From: Paratinospora sagittata | Lineage: Eukaryota > Streptophyta > Magnoliopsida > Ranunculales > Menispermaceae | Assembly (NCBI GenBank): GCA_035771175.1 | Contig: CM069602.1 | Location: forward strand, 10,357,501 to 10,421,500 | DNA: 64,000 bases | Direction: 5' to 3' | Made by a program: the position numbers and the translations under genes | The notes under the pieces: model-generated | What the model was told of the DNA's origin: nothing | Seen by the model: the letters and a program-made list of their open reading frames with translations, nothing else | Databases searched by the model: none | Shown here: piece by piece, positions 39,556-52,246 of the stretch | Numbering within the stretch: the first letter of the stretch is position 1 | Layout: each line of letters starts with the position of its first letter

Positions 39556-41286
39556 ATAATTAAATAATATATAATCACCACCAGAAAAATTTTAATTCTC
39601 TCGTTGTTGAAACACAATAGTCGCTTAATCGTCTGAATCACCTTCAAAAATATGATATTAGACAATTAAATAATATATAATTATTAATTTTTTTGTTCTT
39701 GAGAAATTCTATTTTAATTACAAAGAATTTTATTTTAAATTGTACCTTTAGATTTGTGATGGAAAGTAGAAGTTATTTTCTTTGTTTTCTAAAACAAAAT
39801 TCAAAAAAAATATATATATACAAAATGGAAGTGGGAGCGCGTGACGGGTGAGGAACGCGTCATGAGAAGCTAATGCTTTTGGTGATTGGTGAAGGAGGAT
39901 GGCCCCATACCGATGCTTCAGTTAATTAACGCACCGAAAATTCCAAAGTGGACTGACTCACCTACACGCCACCCAAATCTACACTTGTTCCTAATAGACA
40001 AACAGATCGTTGCAATTGAGGATCTTTGGTCTCGTTCTCTGGAAATCACGTCCCTCTTCCCAGCATCATCTAAAGAAATTAATAGCTTTTTAAATGATAA
40101 GAAAAAAACCAGCATCTGCCTTTTTAAATTGATATAGAAATAAGTGGAAGTATTTGATTAGTCAATTTTTGAATTTTTTTTTTTGAAACTTTATTCAAAA
40201 AATGAATTATTTTTATTATAACATAATACAAATACTTTTCTAAATTTTACTTATTAGAATCACTGAACAAGATAACGAAGTGATTAGAGATCCCGCTCAT
40301 AATTTGTAAAGAATGTGAATTTGAGTCTCATTACCAAGCGAGGTGAACGCGACCTTTGTTCCAGAAAAAAAAAATTCTTAGGTCGTGGACTATACGAAGA
40401 GGCACTACACACCCAATGGGAGATACTACTTTCTTTCCGCATTAGAGTTTGTTCCCAAGCGGTAGTTAATGTTCGAAAGCTAGCCCAAATACCCTGTGTC
40501 ACTAAAAAAATAAAATAAAATTTACTTGTTAGATTAAATGCGCTGCTTAGGTTTTTACCACTTGTTCTTTGGCTCTCTCAACATTTTTTTTAAACGTAAA
40601 AAAGACTAAGTTTTGATTAGCTATAAAAATGTAATTAATATTTTATTAAAGTTTTAAACATTCAAAAAGTCTAAATTATTTATTTTTCTCCTACGCGTCA
40701 AAATTTCATCAAGCTAGAATATCAACAAGGGGTCCATGTAATGTTAATCATATTTTCTTATATGCTCTCAATAAAACCCCTTCAAATCTAATGTCAAAAC
40801 AGCTCATTTCATACACATAAAAAATAATAGAAAAATGTTATTATACTTATAAATAAGTGTAACTTCCTTTAAAAATAAGTATAACTATATATACAACTAT
40901 GCATTCATGTTCGTTGGCTCTTGAAACTAATCCAACCAAAAACATTAAAAAAAAATTCCAATTTAATAAACAAGAAAAACTTGTTTAAAATTGAATACTA
41001 AACAGGGTTAAATTGGATATTAAACTTCTCTAAGCAACTTGAATGAGAAGTTTTCTATTTTACTTTTGGTTCTAAATGCAACCTGCCAAGTAACTAGAAG
41101 GAGAATATACCCTTTAAATAAATAAAAAGGAAAACGTTTTACAAACATACTTTGTTGACATTGTCCTTAAAAATTATTAGATCAACTCGAATCACGCACT
41201 AACATGTAATTCAAGACAATCCAACAACTCATATAGACAATGTCAACAAATCGTGTTAGCCAAGTATTATTTAAAAAAGAAAAGAC

Positions 41287-41413
41287 TAATCTAACTATAA
41301 AAAATACTACTACACATTTACAACCACTAATGAATGTGTTGCATATTTCAACGTATATAATAAATAATCCAATGATTATGCATGTATATTTATACTTTTT
41401 TATAGTTAGATTA
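41287..41413. repeat. 18-bp perfect inverted repeat, 91-bp spacer
   Basis: TAATCTAACTATAAAAAA (41287-41304) is exactly mirrored at 41396-41413. It could be a small MITE, but there is no clear target duplication and the inverted repeat matches no family I know. Confidence 0.6.
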
Positions 41414-42424
41414 TCAGTTTCCTTTAAATAATACAAAAATATGGTCACCATAATTTTTATTATCATGATTATTCTAATTACAGTTAAATTCCATATATCA
41501 TACTAGATATTTATTTTGGATGCAACGTTGTTTTCAATAAATATAAATAAATGACAAATTAAGGTATTGATTACAATTGTATACATTCACAATACAATTG
41601 AAATCTTGGAAATTTTTATTCAAGGGTGAACTAAGCAGAAATAGCACAAACATTTACAACTGCTTTAAGTTGACATTATGCTGGTATGACTAACATGAGT
41701 TGAAGTAGCTTCTTTTGGTTTAGTGTTCGCAAAGAGCTTTTGGACTAAAAGAAATTTTAGAGGTGTTTGACAGCATCTGCTTTAAACCAAATTATGGTTG
41801 AAAAGCAAATTTCTGCATTTGAAAAAATCAAGAAAAAATCAATTTTTTTCAAAAGTATTTTTTTTATAAACACTTCTTGAAAAAGTAATTTTGTAAGAAC
41901 TATACCATTCAGGACCTCTATTGAGCACTTATTACTCTTAACATCAAGCGATCTAACCCAAATCCTCCATCCACACTAATGGAGCAAATAAGACCTTGAC
42001 TGTCACTTGGTTGGGCCCTGCTGTCAAATAATATATACTACCAAGTAGCCATGATATAGCAAGAAGTTTGAATGCAAAGTCATTTGATTGCATTTTGATT
42101 GAAAAGCTTGATTAATCTATTTGAGCTTTAATTACAAGGCACAGGACTTGCAAACTAGCGGGTGAACGTATGCACATTAAGTCGAGTTGATGACCATGTC
42201 TCAGGACTCCTCCAGAACATAAATCAAGCTTTCTTTCTTCCATCATTATCTGCATGAAATGTCAATCCTGCAACAACACACAACTCCTGCAGTTCATACA
42301 GAATCAGATTACATACAAATTTCAAGACATGGTGATGGTTTTCAGTTGGAATCATGAAGCCATAACACAGAAAAGTGGCAGTAGCAGTGTGTTTCTACAT
42401 TTCATGTTTGAAGGGGATTCTGCT

Positions 42425-43189
42425 TCAATATCCAGGGATAGAGCCGAATCGGTAGCCTCTGGCACCTCTCCACGAATAATAAGCAATCCGAGTCTCATAA
42501 AAGCCTGCAGGAATATATTCAGGTGACTCAAAACTGTCAGTCTCCCAATATCATGGAATGCAAGTGTTTCAAGCTAGCAATTAGTGTTGAGAAATTGGAA
42601 GACGGCTTGATCTACAATTTGATTCCTAAATGCATATAATTTTTTCTTTAATGAGATGCACCCATGCAGGTGGTCTCTTTTGTGTCAGAAGCAAAAATTT
42701 AAAACAACAAATTCAAGAATTCTAGACTCTGACAATACTGTTACCAGAAAAATCTTTTAGAGATTGAAAGAACACTGCATATAAGTGTTTTGAACATGTC
42801 ATCTCAAAAATGAAACCTATCTCGGTGGGTGTCAACACTGCACATACTACACAAACAAGAATGTGGGTAACCAAAGTATTTACTAGTACAAGGAACTATC
42901 TGAGATAACTTTTCACAACAAATATGTTAACGAGAGATCTATTCGTAGCTTTGGAAAAGTTCTTGCAGTATTTCCCAAGACACACACACACATATAAAGA
43001 TGAGGATATTACTCTCAAAGGTTGACCAAATTCAGAAATGAGAAAATGAATAAAATACTTGGACAATAAAAAAATCTAATAAGTTATCCAAGTGGAGGTG
43101 CCCCAATAAAGAACGCATCCACTTTGCAGCTAAAGTAAAATCAATGGCAAACACACTGTGTACTAGATATCAAACAAGACAAATGACAA

Positions 43190-43246
<57 letters not shown>

Positions 43247-44263
43247 GAGATAGAGAGAAAGAGCGAGAATAGTGAGATAATCATCAACCACCGTTTGGGG
43301 CAAAAGGAAGCATTTTAGGTTGTTACCTTGGAAGGATAATGAGTCTCCTTAATAAGAGACCACTGACGAGTTTTGACCAAACAGAAAAAAACTGTCACGA
43401 ATAACCAGCAGTCAATAGATGATTCATATAACCAATCAAAGCTTTAACAGACATTTAAGTAATTATCAAAGTCCTTTGGTCACACAAGAGCAGCAAAATG
43501 AACTCTTGATCAGGGGTATTGAGTTCCCTAAATGAAAACTGAACCAACAGTTAGCCCCTTTGAGCCATGCAGAAGTGTGACACCCATTCAGTTAGTCAAG
43601 CTTTTCTAATGGACTAATGGTAAATAGCTGATGCCAAGTGGTGATAACTTTTCAATGGACTCAACACGGTTCATTCTATGAAAATATTATAAACTTCCAC
43701 TTCCTTTATTTAATCAGAAAAGAAAATTGAAGGATCTCCTCAACTCAACTCAACTAAGTCTTTTTCCCAACTACGTGAAATTAGCTACATGAATCCGCTT
43801 CCCCCACTTCGCTTGAAATGGAAAAAGGGTCCAACTAAACCACCAACAGAGAGAGGAGAGAGAGAGAAGGTTGATCATGCAAAGAGAAACCACATTGAAA
43901 ACCTTCACATTGAGCATTAGAAAAGTTTCTCAATTTGTGGAATTGAGTCAATACAACCAAAATGGAAAGGTCAACAGAAAGAGAAATATAACCAATACCT
44001 GGAAGGAAGGCAAGGATGCCAAGAAAGAGAAGGCCATAGGCCTGAGATTGATCACCTCCCATGTGCCCAGTGAAGATGAAGAAACAGAGGAAGAGAAGCA
44101 AAGACCCAAGAAAAAGAAGGAACAGTGCAAGAGCAATAGACTTCCATGGAACCTTATCAAATGACTTGGGAGTGTAAGAGAACCGACGATCATCACTTCC
44201 ATTATAATCACTCTCTTCCTCAGCAGAAAGAGGGCTGTAGCGAATTTGACGCCGAGATGCCAT
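42425..44263 (-). CDS. TMEM230-like small membrane protein (two exons, 114 residues)
   Basis: Homologue of the TMEM230/TMEM134 family, small two-pass proteins linked in animals to endosome, Golgi and vesicle traffic; the plant role is little known. Exons: 44263-43999 and 42504-42425, intron 43998-42505 with GT-AG borders, codon split after its first base. Residues 1-40 are polar (MASRRQIRYSPLS, then YTPKSFDKVPW). Membrane segment 1 is about 43-64. The conserved loop TGHMGGDQSQAYG (65-77) follows, then membrane segment 2 about 77-97, then FYETRIAYYSWRGARGYRFG. Length matches plant family members as I recall them. A splice acceptor at 44304-44306 just upstream of the ATG shows the leader continues in another exon. 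The intron holds a LINE tail and a CT/CA microsatellite. Confidence 0.9.
43191..43240. repeat. (CT)n(CA)n compound microsatellite
   Basis: About twelve CT units pass directly into about thirteen CA units, within the intron of the TMEM230-like gene. Confidence 0.9.
43735..43830 (-). mobile_element. LINE 3' tail fragment in the TMEM230-like intron
   Basis: On the minus strand KRIHVANF is followed after about 40 bases by TTAGTTGAGTTGAGTTGAG, matching the end of the LINE fragment at 25085-25342. The copy is only about 100 bp, a severe 5' truncation. Confidence 0.6.
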
Positions 44264-44807
44264 ATCAATTTTTTAGCACCAAATTTTCTTTTAGAAGAAG
44301 CACCTACGGACAAAATCAAGTTCAAATCAAAAGAAGCTGCATCAAACATTAAAAGAGTAAATAAAATATAAGAGAAAGCATATTTGAGATCTAAGGAAAT
44401 ATATGTCAAAAAAATAGTAATAAATGACCACAAGGTAATGACAGCACCAAAGAGAGTGAGAGAAAGGTGAGAGCAAAATTATTTAATTCATCAAACGTGT
44501 CTTTCAATTACAACTTACACAATACATAGCATAACCTAATCAAAGTAGAAACTCACCTAACACCTAAATAAACATGATATTTCTAATCAAAGAATCTAAC
44601 AAAATAGAAATAGAATAAATAAAGAAATAACTAACAAAGGAAAAATAAATCAAAGTAACACAAAAGGTACAAAATCGATCAGTCAATCGCCGTTGTAGTC
44701 GAAAAAATCAAGCTAATGGAATAATGAATGTGCATCCTGCATAAAATTCACCTAACTGAAAAGAACTCGACTTCGATGAGTGAAGATGGCGGCACTACTC
44801 AAATAAA

Positions 44808-46510
44808 TCAGGAAAATAAACAAAACTCATCCTCGGTAATCCATGTAGCATCAAAAATAGGACGACCCCTCCAAGTTACCAAATAATGTCGAAAACCTCC
44901 ATCATAAGTAGAAACGATCTCATCTTCAAGCAAAATGTCAATCTTATTAGGAACAAAGGTTTGCAAAGGTAGGAGCCTTGGAACTAGGGCAATAGGACTA
45001 GAAGGAATACCTATAGGCACACTATTTGGCATAGGAGGCTCAAAGGCGCCACTATAAAGGTATAAATCCTGCACATTGAATATTGGATTAATATTCATAA
45101 TTTCATATCAGTAGGCGGGTCCAACAAATATGCATTAGATCTAAGTTTTTGAAAGACTCGAAATAAACTAGAAGCACAAACATGCAACTTTTAAAGGAAT
45201 GGCAAGGGAAACGCTCAGGATCATAGTTGTTATATCAAAATTGAATCATAATTGTTAACGATAAGATTTAAATCGAATCGTAAATCGTAATATTTTTTTT
45301 GATTTTTCAAATACCATATATAAACAAGTCTAGTACTCATATATGCATATTTAATGATTCATAATTATTTCTAGAACTCCCAAAACAACTTCTTGGTTAA
45401 TGTTCTGATAAATCTCCTATTTTGCAGGTATACTCTAGAAGTAGAAGGGATAAGAAGCTAACTTCCAAGTTGGGACTAAGTTCTAGGGTTTAAGTCTTTA
45501 AGAGGAAGAAGACAAAGAAGACCTTTTTTTTTTAGTTTATTAACTTTATCTTGTTTCTTTTTACTTTTATAGGGATGAGAGAAAGGTTAGAATAGGTTAA
45601 AGGTTAAAAAAAAAAAAAACAGTAAAAAAAGAAAAGACGCAGGTCGCGAAAACTGCGACTTGCGTCAAGTCGCACTCGCAACCCGTTGATCGCACGAAGT
45701 GCGACTTGAATTGAATTGCTCGATTCAATTTTTGAATCGTGCGATTTTAACAACAGTGCTCAGGATGAATACGAACCATCACCTAATTATCTATATAAAA
45801 CTCTACATTCTGACGATGCAAATCAACATTAAACTTGTAATTCTCATAGGAAAGTGCAATCTTCACCTAATATTAGCATGTAGATCATGAATGTCCTAGG
45901 AAAATACTTGGCAGAAGCAGAGGTTGACAATCAAGGGTTAAAGAAATCACATCAACAGACTGACAAAGACTATGACCATGGACAACCTCAAAAGTAGACT
46001 GCCTATAAAACAATTCACTAAACTATTATAGGCAAACTTCGCAATAAGTAACAAGTCCAATTACCTGGCTTATCACCCACTAAGCATCTAAGACCTAATA
46101 CTGCAATTAACAACCTCAATCTAACCATCTTTCTAGGGGTCAAAAGCCAAAGAAAGCCCAAGTGAGTACCAAACAACTTCCACAATGTTTTACAAAAGTA
46201 ATTAACAAACTTTACATCAGGATCAAACACAATAAAAGTAGGTAATCCAAGGTGAACAACCACTCTAAAGAATATCTTGGCCACATGCAAGTCATCTACT
46301 GTCTTGCTGCAAGGAATAAAGTGGACCATTTTGGAAAACCTATCCACAACAAAAAAAATTGAATTATGCCCTCGAAGAGTTTTGGGCAACCCAAAAACAA
46401 CATCCATACTCAAATTAAGTCAAGGTGTATGAGAAATGGATAAAGGAGTGTATATGCCAATATTTTGTTGCTTAGCCTTGGCCACTTGACAAACACAATA
46501 CTGTGAAACA
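44808..46510 (-). mobile_element. Ty3/gypsy (chromovirus-type) pol remnant: integrase to chromodomain
   Basis: On the minus strand, in order: Cys pair of the integrase zinc domain (CVCQVAKAKQQN, about 46480), core start [11 protein letters not shown] (46410), [11 protein letters not shown], a second Asp region (VFDPDVKF), GDKPGNW (about 46070), then VMVRIHPE (about 45780) and a chromodomain-like end (GGFRHYLVTWRGRP, DATWITEDEF; ends 44808). The DNA around the third integrase acid position has shifted frame and the Glu is lost. A hAT element (45222-45758) interrupts it. No LTRs or reverse transcriptase were found, so this is a fragment. It lies in the presumed leader intron of the TMEM230-like gene, same strand. 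Confidence 0.85.
45222..45758. mobile_element. hAT-type non-autonomous element, 537 bp, inside the gypsy remnant
   Basis: Ends are CATAGTTGTTATATC and, reverse-complemented, CACTGTTGTTAAAATC. An exact 8-bp duplication CTCAGGAT lies at 45214-45221 and 45759-45766. The duplicated bases fall within gypsy coding sequence (the RIHPERFP region), which resumes on the other side. Internal GCGACTTGCG-type palindromes and AATTGAATC words are seen near the right end. Confidence 0.88.
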
Positions 46511-46519
46511 ATCCTAGAT

Positions 46520-49500
46520 TAAGAGAAGCCAAATAAAATCAATCCTCCACTAGGCCTTCCCATCACTACCTAATTAATTTTCGATAGAGAAACTATTTTA
46601 AAATGTAATGGAATATTTTTATTTCTTTTTCCAACTTTTATTTGCTCCTTTTTAGGTGCATTTATATTCAAGTTGTTCAATCAAAATACAAAATAATTTG
46701 ACATTTATATTGTTGAACCATAGATAAACTATTCACACCTAACATTTTTCATTTGTGGACTTGCTAACAAGGAATAGGTGAAGTCTTCAAAGGATTATTG
46801 AAGAAGAGACTATTATAAGAAACTGATCAAGAACCAATCCCTACACTATCTCAAACACTCCACACTCGCTAAAGACAACCAAGAGTTTTTGCACTAGAGA
46901 TATAGTCGAATGGACAACTAGCATGCTTCGTCCACTTGCATAATTGAATCAAATTTTTCGTGAACCACTCTCTATATCGCTTATTCACTTATAACGTAAA
47001 AATTGATGTCTTCCATATTTGTTTCTTTAAGAAAGCACATATTGACCCAGCCAATCATGAACAACTCCTTAATTCTTCACATGACCCCTTAAATGAATAT
47101 CTTCATTGACAAACTATAGATCCTAAAAGATTCTTCTCTTTGATTGAGCATAGTCACCTACCCTTTGGCAAAATATTATAGATAAACAATTAGGATTTCA
47201 CCAAAGGGACATCCGATCAGATTAAAACTTTCATCCTAAATAGAAGTACAACGATAATCCTCACTCACTTTAACACTATCTAATTGAAGATAAACTCCTC
47301 CCCCATTCAAGCCCCTCAAGGAAAAACCTCCTTGATATAAAAATTGATTAGATGTCCAGCATTGCAATTCTGTCCCCTAAAGCCTGGCGAAACAGTAACA
47401 TTCCATAGTATTTAATTCCTAGATCAATGCTTCTATGTAGTAAGTACTAAATTACTAATAGAATCCTAGCAAGATTTGGATCAACAATTCAAGAGCTACA
47501 CTTGATAGGCCATAAAATAACAGAAAAAATAGGACAATTGACAAGCCATAAATATCTAGTAAAATGGAAACAATGAAATGAGAATTAAACATAGACAATG
47601 AGCAAAATAAATGTCACAAATAAAACTTTCCGTAGTAGGAATAAACAACAGAATAACCTACAAGCTATATCTTAAAAATAAAGTGCTAAGATTTTTAGCC
47701 CTCAAAAAGTAGATTCAATAAACTATAACAACAGATTGTCAACCCAATGTAGAGGCTAGACATCTAAAAGAGAAAGGCAAAATATCACTTCGTCATTTGT
47801 AGGTTAAACCTTCATATCTAATAAAAAACAGATTCTATGTTTTGCAATCACACATCCTTTTTTGAAATGAAATATACCCATGATAGACTTGCCAAGAGAA
47901 CGCTCAAATATAGAGTTACCAAACAACATCTAGGGAAACTTTGGTTATTCTACATCTAAAAATTAAGCTCTTCTTTTTTTAAGCTCTGATTTAATTAGAA
48001 CTTCTTAAAGAAGAGCTTATTTGAGAATTAGATATAGTATTATAAACAACAAAGGGAGAAGGACACCAAAATCGTAAACCAATCACTACCTTAGGGTTTT
48101 GTAGAAGTAAAACATGAAAGAATATCATAAGAGATAAAAGAATAAAAGATTGAAGAAACCAAAAAGAGAACAAAATATAAAGTGAAACAAAATTGTGCAG
48201 TCTCTACAAGGATGTGACCAAGATCCACCTGAGGCTTTCAAAAGTTGAACCTTCCAGTTAAGAATTAGGGTACTTAAGTAGATGAGGCTCTTAGAAGTCA
48301 AATCCTTCAACGTTGAGGCTTGAGTTAACTACACAAAAAACTCAAACAAAAATTAAACTCCTTCTGAGTACTCCATTCATTCTTTGAAGTTTGAATAGCT
48401 ACTCTGTTGCACGAAATATTGAGCCCATTTAGTAATGTTTTGTAGCTTCTACAAAAGTCATTATGAATAAGGCACATATTAATAAATTGTCAAAGCTTGT
48501 TATTGATATGCGTGAAAAGTGATTTTACTTTAATTGTGCAGTTTTAAGGGCGTTCTAAAGCAACTAGTCTGAAGGTCTCAGAATTTTTTAAGTCAAACAA
48601 CTAATTGCAAAATATGTAAAAGTCACATATAACAGATAAATGGTGGTCTCATCCCCTTTGTTCATTCTTTTTGCCCTTTTTCTAGTCTTCACAAGCATAA
48701 ACTTACAAAGCCCTAAAATTGATTTAAAAAGTAAAGTGTGAAGGAGTGAAAGTAGCAAAAGAGTTGTGCCTTTGTCAAAACATGAACCTTTTTTTTCTTC
48801 TTTCTATCTTTCTATTTTGACAAGTAATAAGATGCTCCTTTATTGCGGCTTGTTTAGCAGAAGTCTATACATAAAATTCATTATTTTTTAAATAATGAAT
48901 TATGAATGTATTTGTGTTGGAATGGTCAATTATATTCAGTTTAAATTTAGCATATATATGAAACCTTTTATATCATGGTAATTTGCAACCAAAATGTAAG
49001 TGGGGACTATGAGTCATAAATTATGACTTTATTATAATGATGCAAATTGCCAATTCATACTTCATAGTAGGTTTTCTTGAATTCTAAATATTGGAACCCA
49101 AAGGGTTCAGGTTCAACTCTTGTCACTACCTCACCCTAGGGGGTGAGGAGGATTAAAGAGTCATGAATGGGCCTGATACCTTCCCAAGAGTACAGTTTGG
49201 TGATGAAGCTGGTTATACAACTAACTACTAACATTGTATCTTCTCCAAAAAAAAAAAAATTGGCAGTATTGCAGTTTTGCTCATCATTTCTCCGCATATG
49301 AATCTATTTGATTTTTCTCAGAAAATATTTTTCATTGCTTAGGCATTGACTTGAGAACACTGGCTACTGGCCACAATCCTTCCACCTCTTATAATTGTCC
49401 GGGCCCTTTTGCTTGATTTTATAGGCATATTAGAAACACAACTTAACAACTCGATATCATATTTGCATGAAACACACGTCGTTTTCATTAAAATGTAACG

Positions 49501-49684
49501 ATGACTTTAAATTTCAATCTAACCCTATTCAAAACAGAAAACTAGATTGGTCCAAAGTTTGTTTTCATTCACGGTCACCTCCATTTCTATTGTACAATAT
49601 GCAAAACACTAAATACTAGATTTTAGATGCAGGAAGCAGAATGCATCTCCATTCTAAGAAGTAATTAGCCACTGGCTATAATTA

Positions 49685-49719
<35 letters not shown>

Positions 49720-50140
49720 CAAACACGCATCTATAGACAGATAGATAGATGGATAGACGGAAGGAATAAATCATCATTTCATATACGAATCCCGCATGAA
49801 ACACATTCGAGCAATATCCCGAGATTACGTTAAAACCAACTCAACAGATTGCTATTTTTCATTTGTTTTTAAATTAGGATTCAAAAACTAATGTTTGGAA
49901 ACTTAATTAGGGTTCAATTTGCATTTGCAATACTCTCACCTAATTCTGCAGCCGCCTTGCAGCTAAATCCTTTACATTAAATAAATAATAAGAAGAATTG
50001 CTAGAAAATACAACATGATTGAAATCGTAGCTTTTTCTTCTTGAACTATATGCAAGATTCCTTCTAAAACCCTAATAATTAATGATTATAACAATAACAA
50101 AAGCATCTAAACTCTCTCGCTTACAAGAGAAAACGAGATA
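46520..50140. other. AT-rich stretch with no gene seen
   Basis: No protein family or complete element is recognised. A (GATA)n run lies at 49686-49719. At about 49080-49250 a B-box-like GGTTCAACTC and a terminal A run suggest an old SINE, without a clear target duplication. If the leader exon at 50170-50340 is real, this is part of a 5.9-kb intron. Confidence 0.45.
49686..49719. repeat. (GATA)n microsatellite
   Basis: About eight GATA units, followed after a short gap by further degenerate units. Confidence 0.88.
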
Positions 50141-50169
50141 ATGAAAGTAGAGAGACGGACAGAGATTAC

Positions 50170-50340
50170 CAGAAGGCCAGCCGCCGGCACTGACCGTCGC
50201 CGGACTGAATCACCGGAGATTATGAGTTTCGAGCTTCCCGCTTCTGGGGATTTCCGCCGGAAAAAGAAGAACGGAACGGAGAACGCGTCTGGCGGTCAAT
50301 ACAGTTTGTTCAACCTTAAGGTCTCACACTGAGTTTTTTT
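50170..50340 (-). other. Probable 5' leader exon of the TMEM230-like gene
   Basis: This is a sharp GC-rich island (CCGCCGG, GCGTCTGGCGG) in very AT-rich DNA. On the minus strand it ends CCTTCTG followed by donor GTAATCTC at 50169, and the next acceptor that leads directly to a gene start on this strand is 44304, before the TMEM230-like ATG. That gives a 5.87-kb leader intron. A 63-codon + strand ORF overlaps but is Arg/Glu-rich and looks incidental. The link to the gene is inference. Confidence 0.5.
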
Positions 50341-50823
50341 TTCGTTTTTTTTATTTTTATTTTTTTAAGTTAACATATTTTTGTCCTCTTTTAGAGTTTT
50401 TTGTGGGTAATATAGTTTATCTATCAAAAATATTATTATCATTACTTATTTTTTCTCTTACTTATTTTATACTATTTGTTTTTAGGTCAGGGGTAATATC
50501 GTTTTATTAATTAAAAAAATATTTTTTTAATTTGCAAACAAGTTTTTTTTTACATTAAAAATAGTTGTCAAACAGTTACCATTAATTTTTTATTAGCATT
50601 TTTACCAAAAGCACTTATGAAAAAATATAAGCTATTTTTAAGTAAAAATTATTCCAAACAAACACATTAACTAATTCTTAATAGAAATTCCCATCATTAG
50701 CCTTAGCCATAGCTAGTTAGCAAACCAATTATAGATTATGGGCTAATTTGGTTTCACATTTATAACATGAATTGACAAAACACATTTTGAATAAAAACTA
50801 CAACAAACAAATAGTTTTTCTAC

Positions 50824-51320
50824 GCCCTATTTGATTTCGAAGAAAATTACTATTTTCTCAAAAAAATTAAAAAATCTCCCAAGAAAATAAAAAAATGTGC
50901 GTTTAATTATCAATATTTTCTTGAAATTTATTTTCTCAATCTCTTTATTTTCTCACCAAAATTTTTTCATATGTAAAGGTGAGAAAATTTTTACTATTAT
51001 TAATTATGTTCATGTTTATATTTTATAAAACTTTTTACTATCTATTTTTTTACATTATATTAAGAGTGTAAAAAAATACATTATAAGCCCTGTTTGATTG
51101 ATGAAAAAATACTTCAATTTTTTTTTCAAGAAAATAGAAAAATGTGCCTTTGATTATTAATATTTTCTCTCTTTTTTTTTCTCAATCACTTTATTTTCTC
51201 ACCAAAATTTTCTCAGGTGAAAAAATATTTATTATTATTAATTACGTTCATGTTTATATTTTATAAAACTTTTTACTATATATTTTTTTTTACATTATAT
51301 TAAGTGTAAAAAAATATCTT
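50824..51320. repeat. Tandem duplication, about 263-bp unit
   Basis: The segment starting GCCCTATTTGATTTCG at 50824 is repeated from 51087 (GCCCTGTTTGATTGATG). Shared blocks in the same order include CTTTATTTTCTCACCAAAAT, GTTCATGTTTATATTTTATA, AAACTTTTTACTAT and TTTACATTATATTAAG. Each unit looks like a GCCCTGTTTG-ended MITE, so two MITEs side by side or a local duplication. Confidence 0.8.
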
Positions 51321-52246
51321 TTCATCTACAATCAAACAACTATAAAAAAAATTATTAAAAAAATTATCTTAAAAAAATATTTCTAAAAAAACTGTACTTT
51401 TTTAATAAAAAATTTCTCAACTATCCTTCTTATAGAAACTAGTAAAGACCAATTTTTGTTTTTGCAATTGAGTAAACCCTATTGTTTCTATTTAAAAAGA
51501 TATGAGTATATTTATTGATCAATTGCTAAAGGGCACATTTATCATTTTTATGCAAAAACACCTTTATAAACACTGTACCAAAAATTATACCAAATAGATT
51601 TCAAACACCTTACCCAAAACACTTGCGCTTGTGGTACGCAAAATAAAATAAAATTATTTTTATAAGATTAAATTGGATAAAATTAAACAATTAAAAAAAA
51701 TAAATAAATAATACAAAACTTATAACAATGGGATAAAAATGAAAATGAAAATATTTTTTATCTTATCCTGGTCGACAACCAAACATGAGAATAAAATTAA
51801 AAATAATCTTATTCCATCCAATCCTTGGTACCAAACGCACCCTTAACGTACTTTTGTAGAAGCCATAAGCTAAAAGCAAAAAAAAATTGCAACAAACAGC
51901 TCCATGTATAGTTGTATACACACATTGACCACTGGGACTAATGGAGATAAATCAGTTAAAACTGTTGGACATAGTTCTCTCCATGGAATGTGAGTCTTAA
52001 AAGAGTTTATGAACAATTTCACTTGGAAAAGATCAGAAGTCACTGACTAAGAACATTATATCCTCTTCCTGTCCTCATACACAATGAAACATCGGGTCAC
52101 TTACCAATGTCATCCATGCTTTTCTTCAATGGCAACTATTCTGGGAGAAGATTCAGTACCTTATCATTTTGCCATGATAGGAGCAGGAAGAAAAACCAAG
52201 ATGAGCAACAAAATTTATCTGGGTAGCACCTTCCAGCTCGAAGATT

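Larger units (their letters stand above)
39111..42424. other. Intergenic region between SnRK1 and the TMEM230-like gene
   Basis: No gene seen. A possible SINE at about 39420-39555 and an inverted repeat at 41287-41413 are listed separately. The word GATATTAGACAATT and its close variants recur at about 39388, 39548 and 39652, two of them followed by AAATAATATATAAT, suggesting a small local duplication. An 83-codon ORF at 39886 has no recognisable features. Confidence 0.5.

Noticed and set aside
39886..40137. 83-codon ORF in the region between SnRK1 and the TMEM230-like gene
   Set aside because: No domain or family resemblance; a minus-strand frame overlaps it almost entirely.
40270..40515. 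Possible SINE with internal A run
   Set aside because: The B-box match is poor, two A-rich tracts compete as the tail, and no target duplication was found.
49080..49250. Possible SINE ending in an A run
   Set aside because: GGTTCAACTC fits a B box but no A box or convincing target duplication was seen; only noted under the surrounding region.
50141..50332. 63-codon + strand ORF in the GC island
   Set aside because: Arg/Glu-rich product without family; the minus-strand donor and gene context fit a leader exon better.
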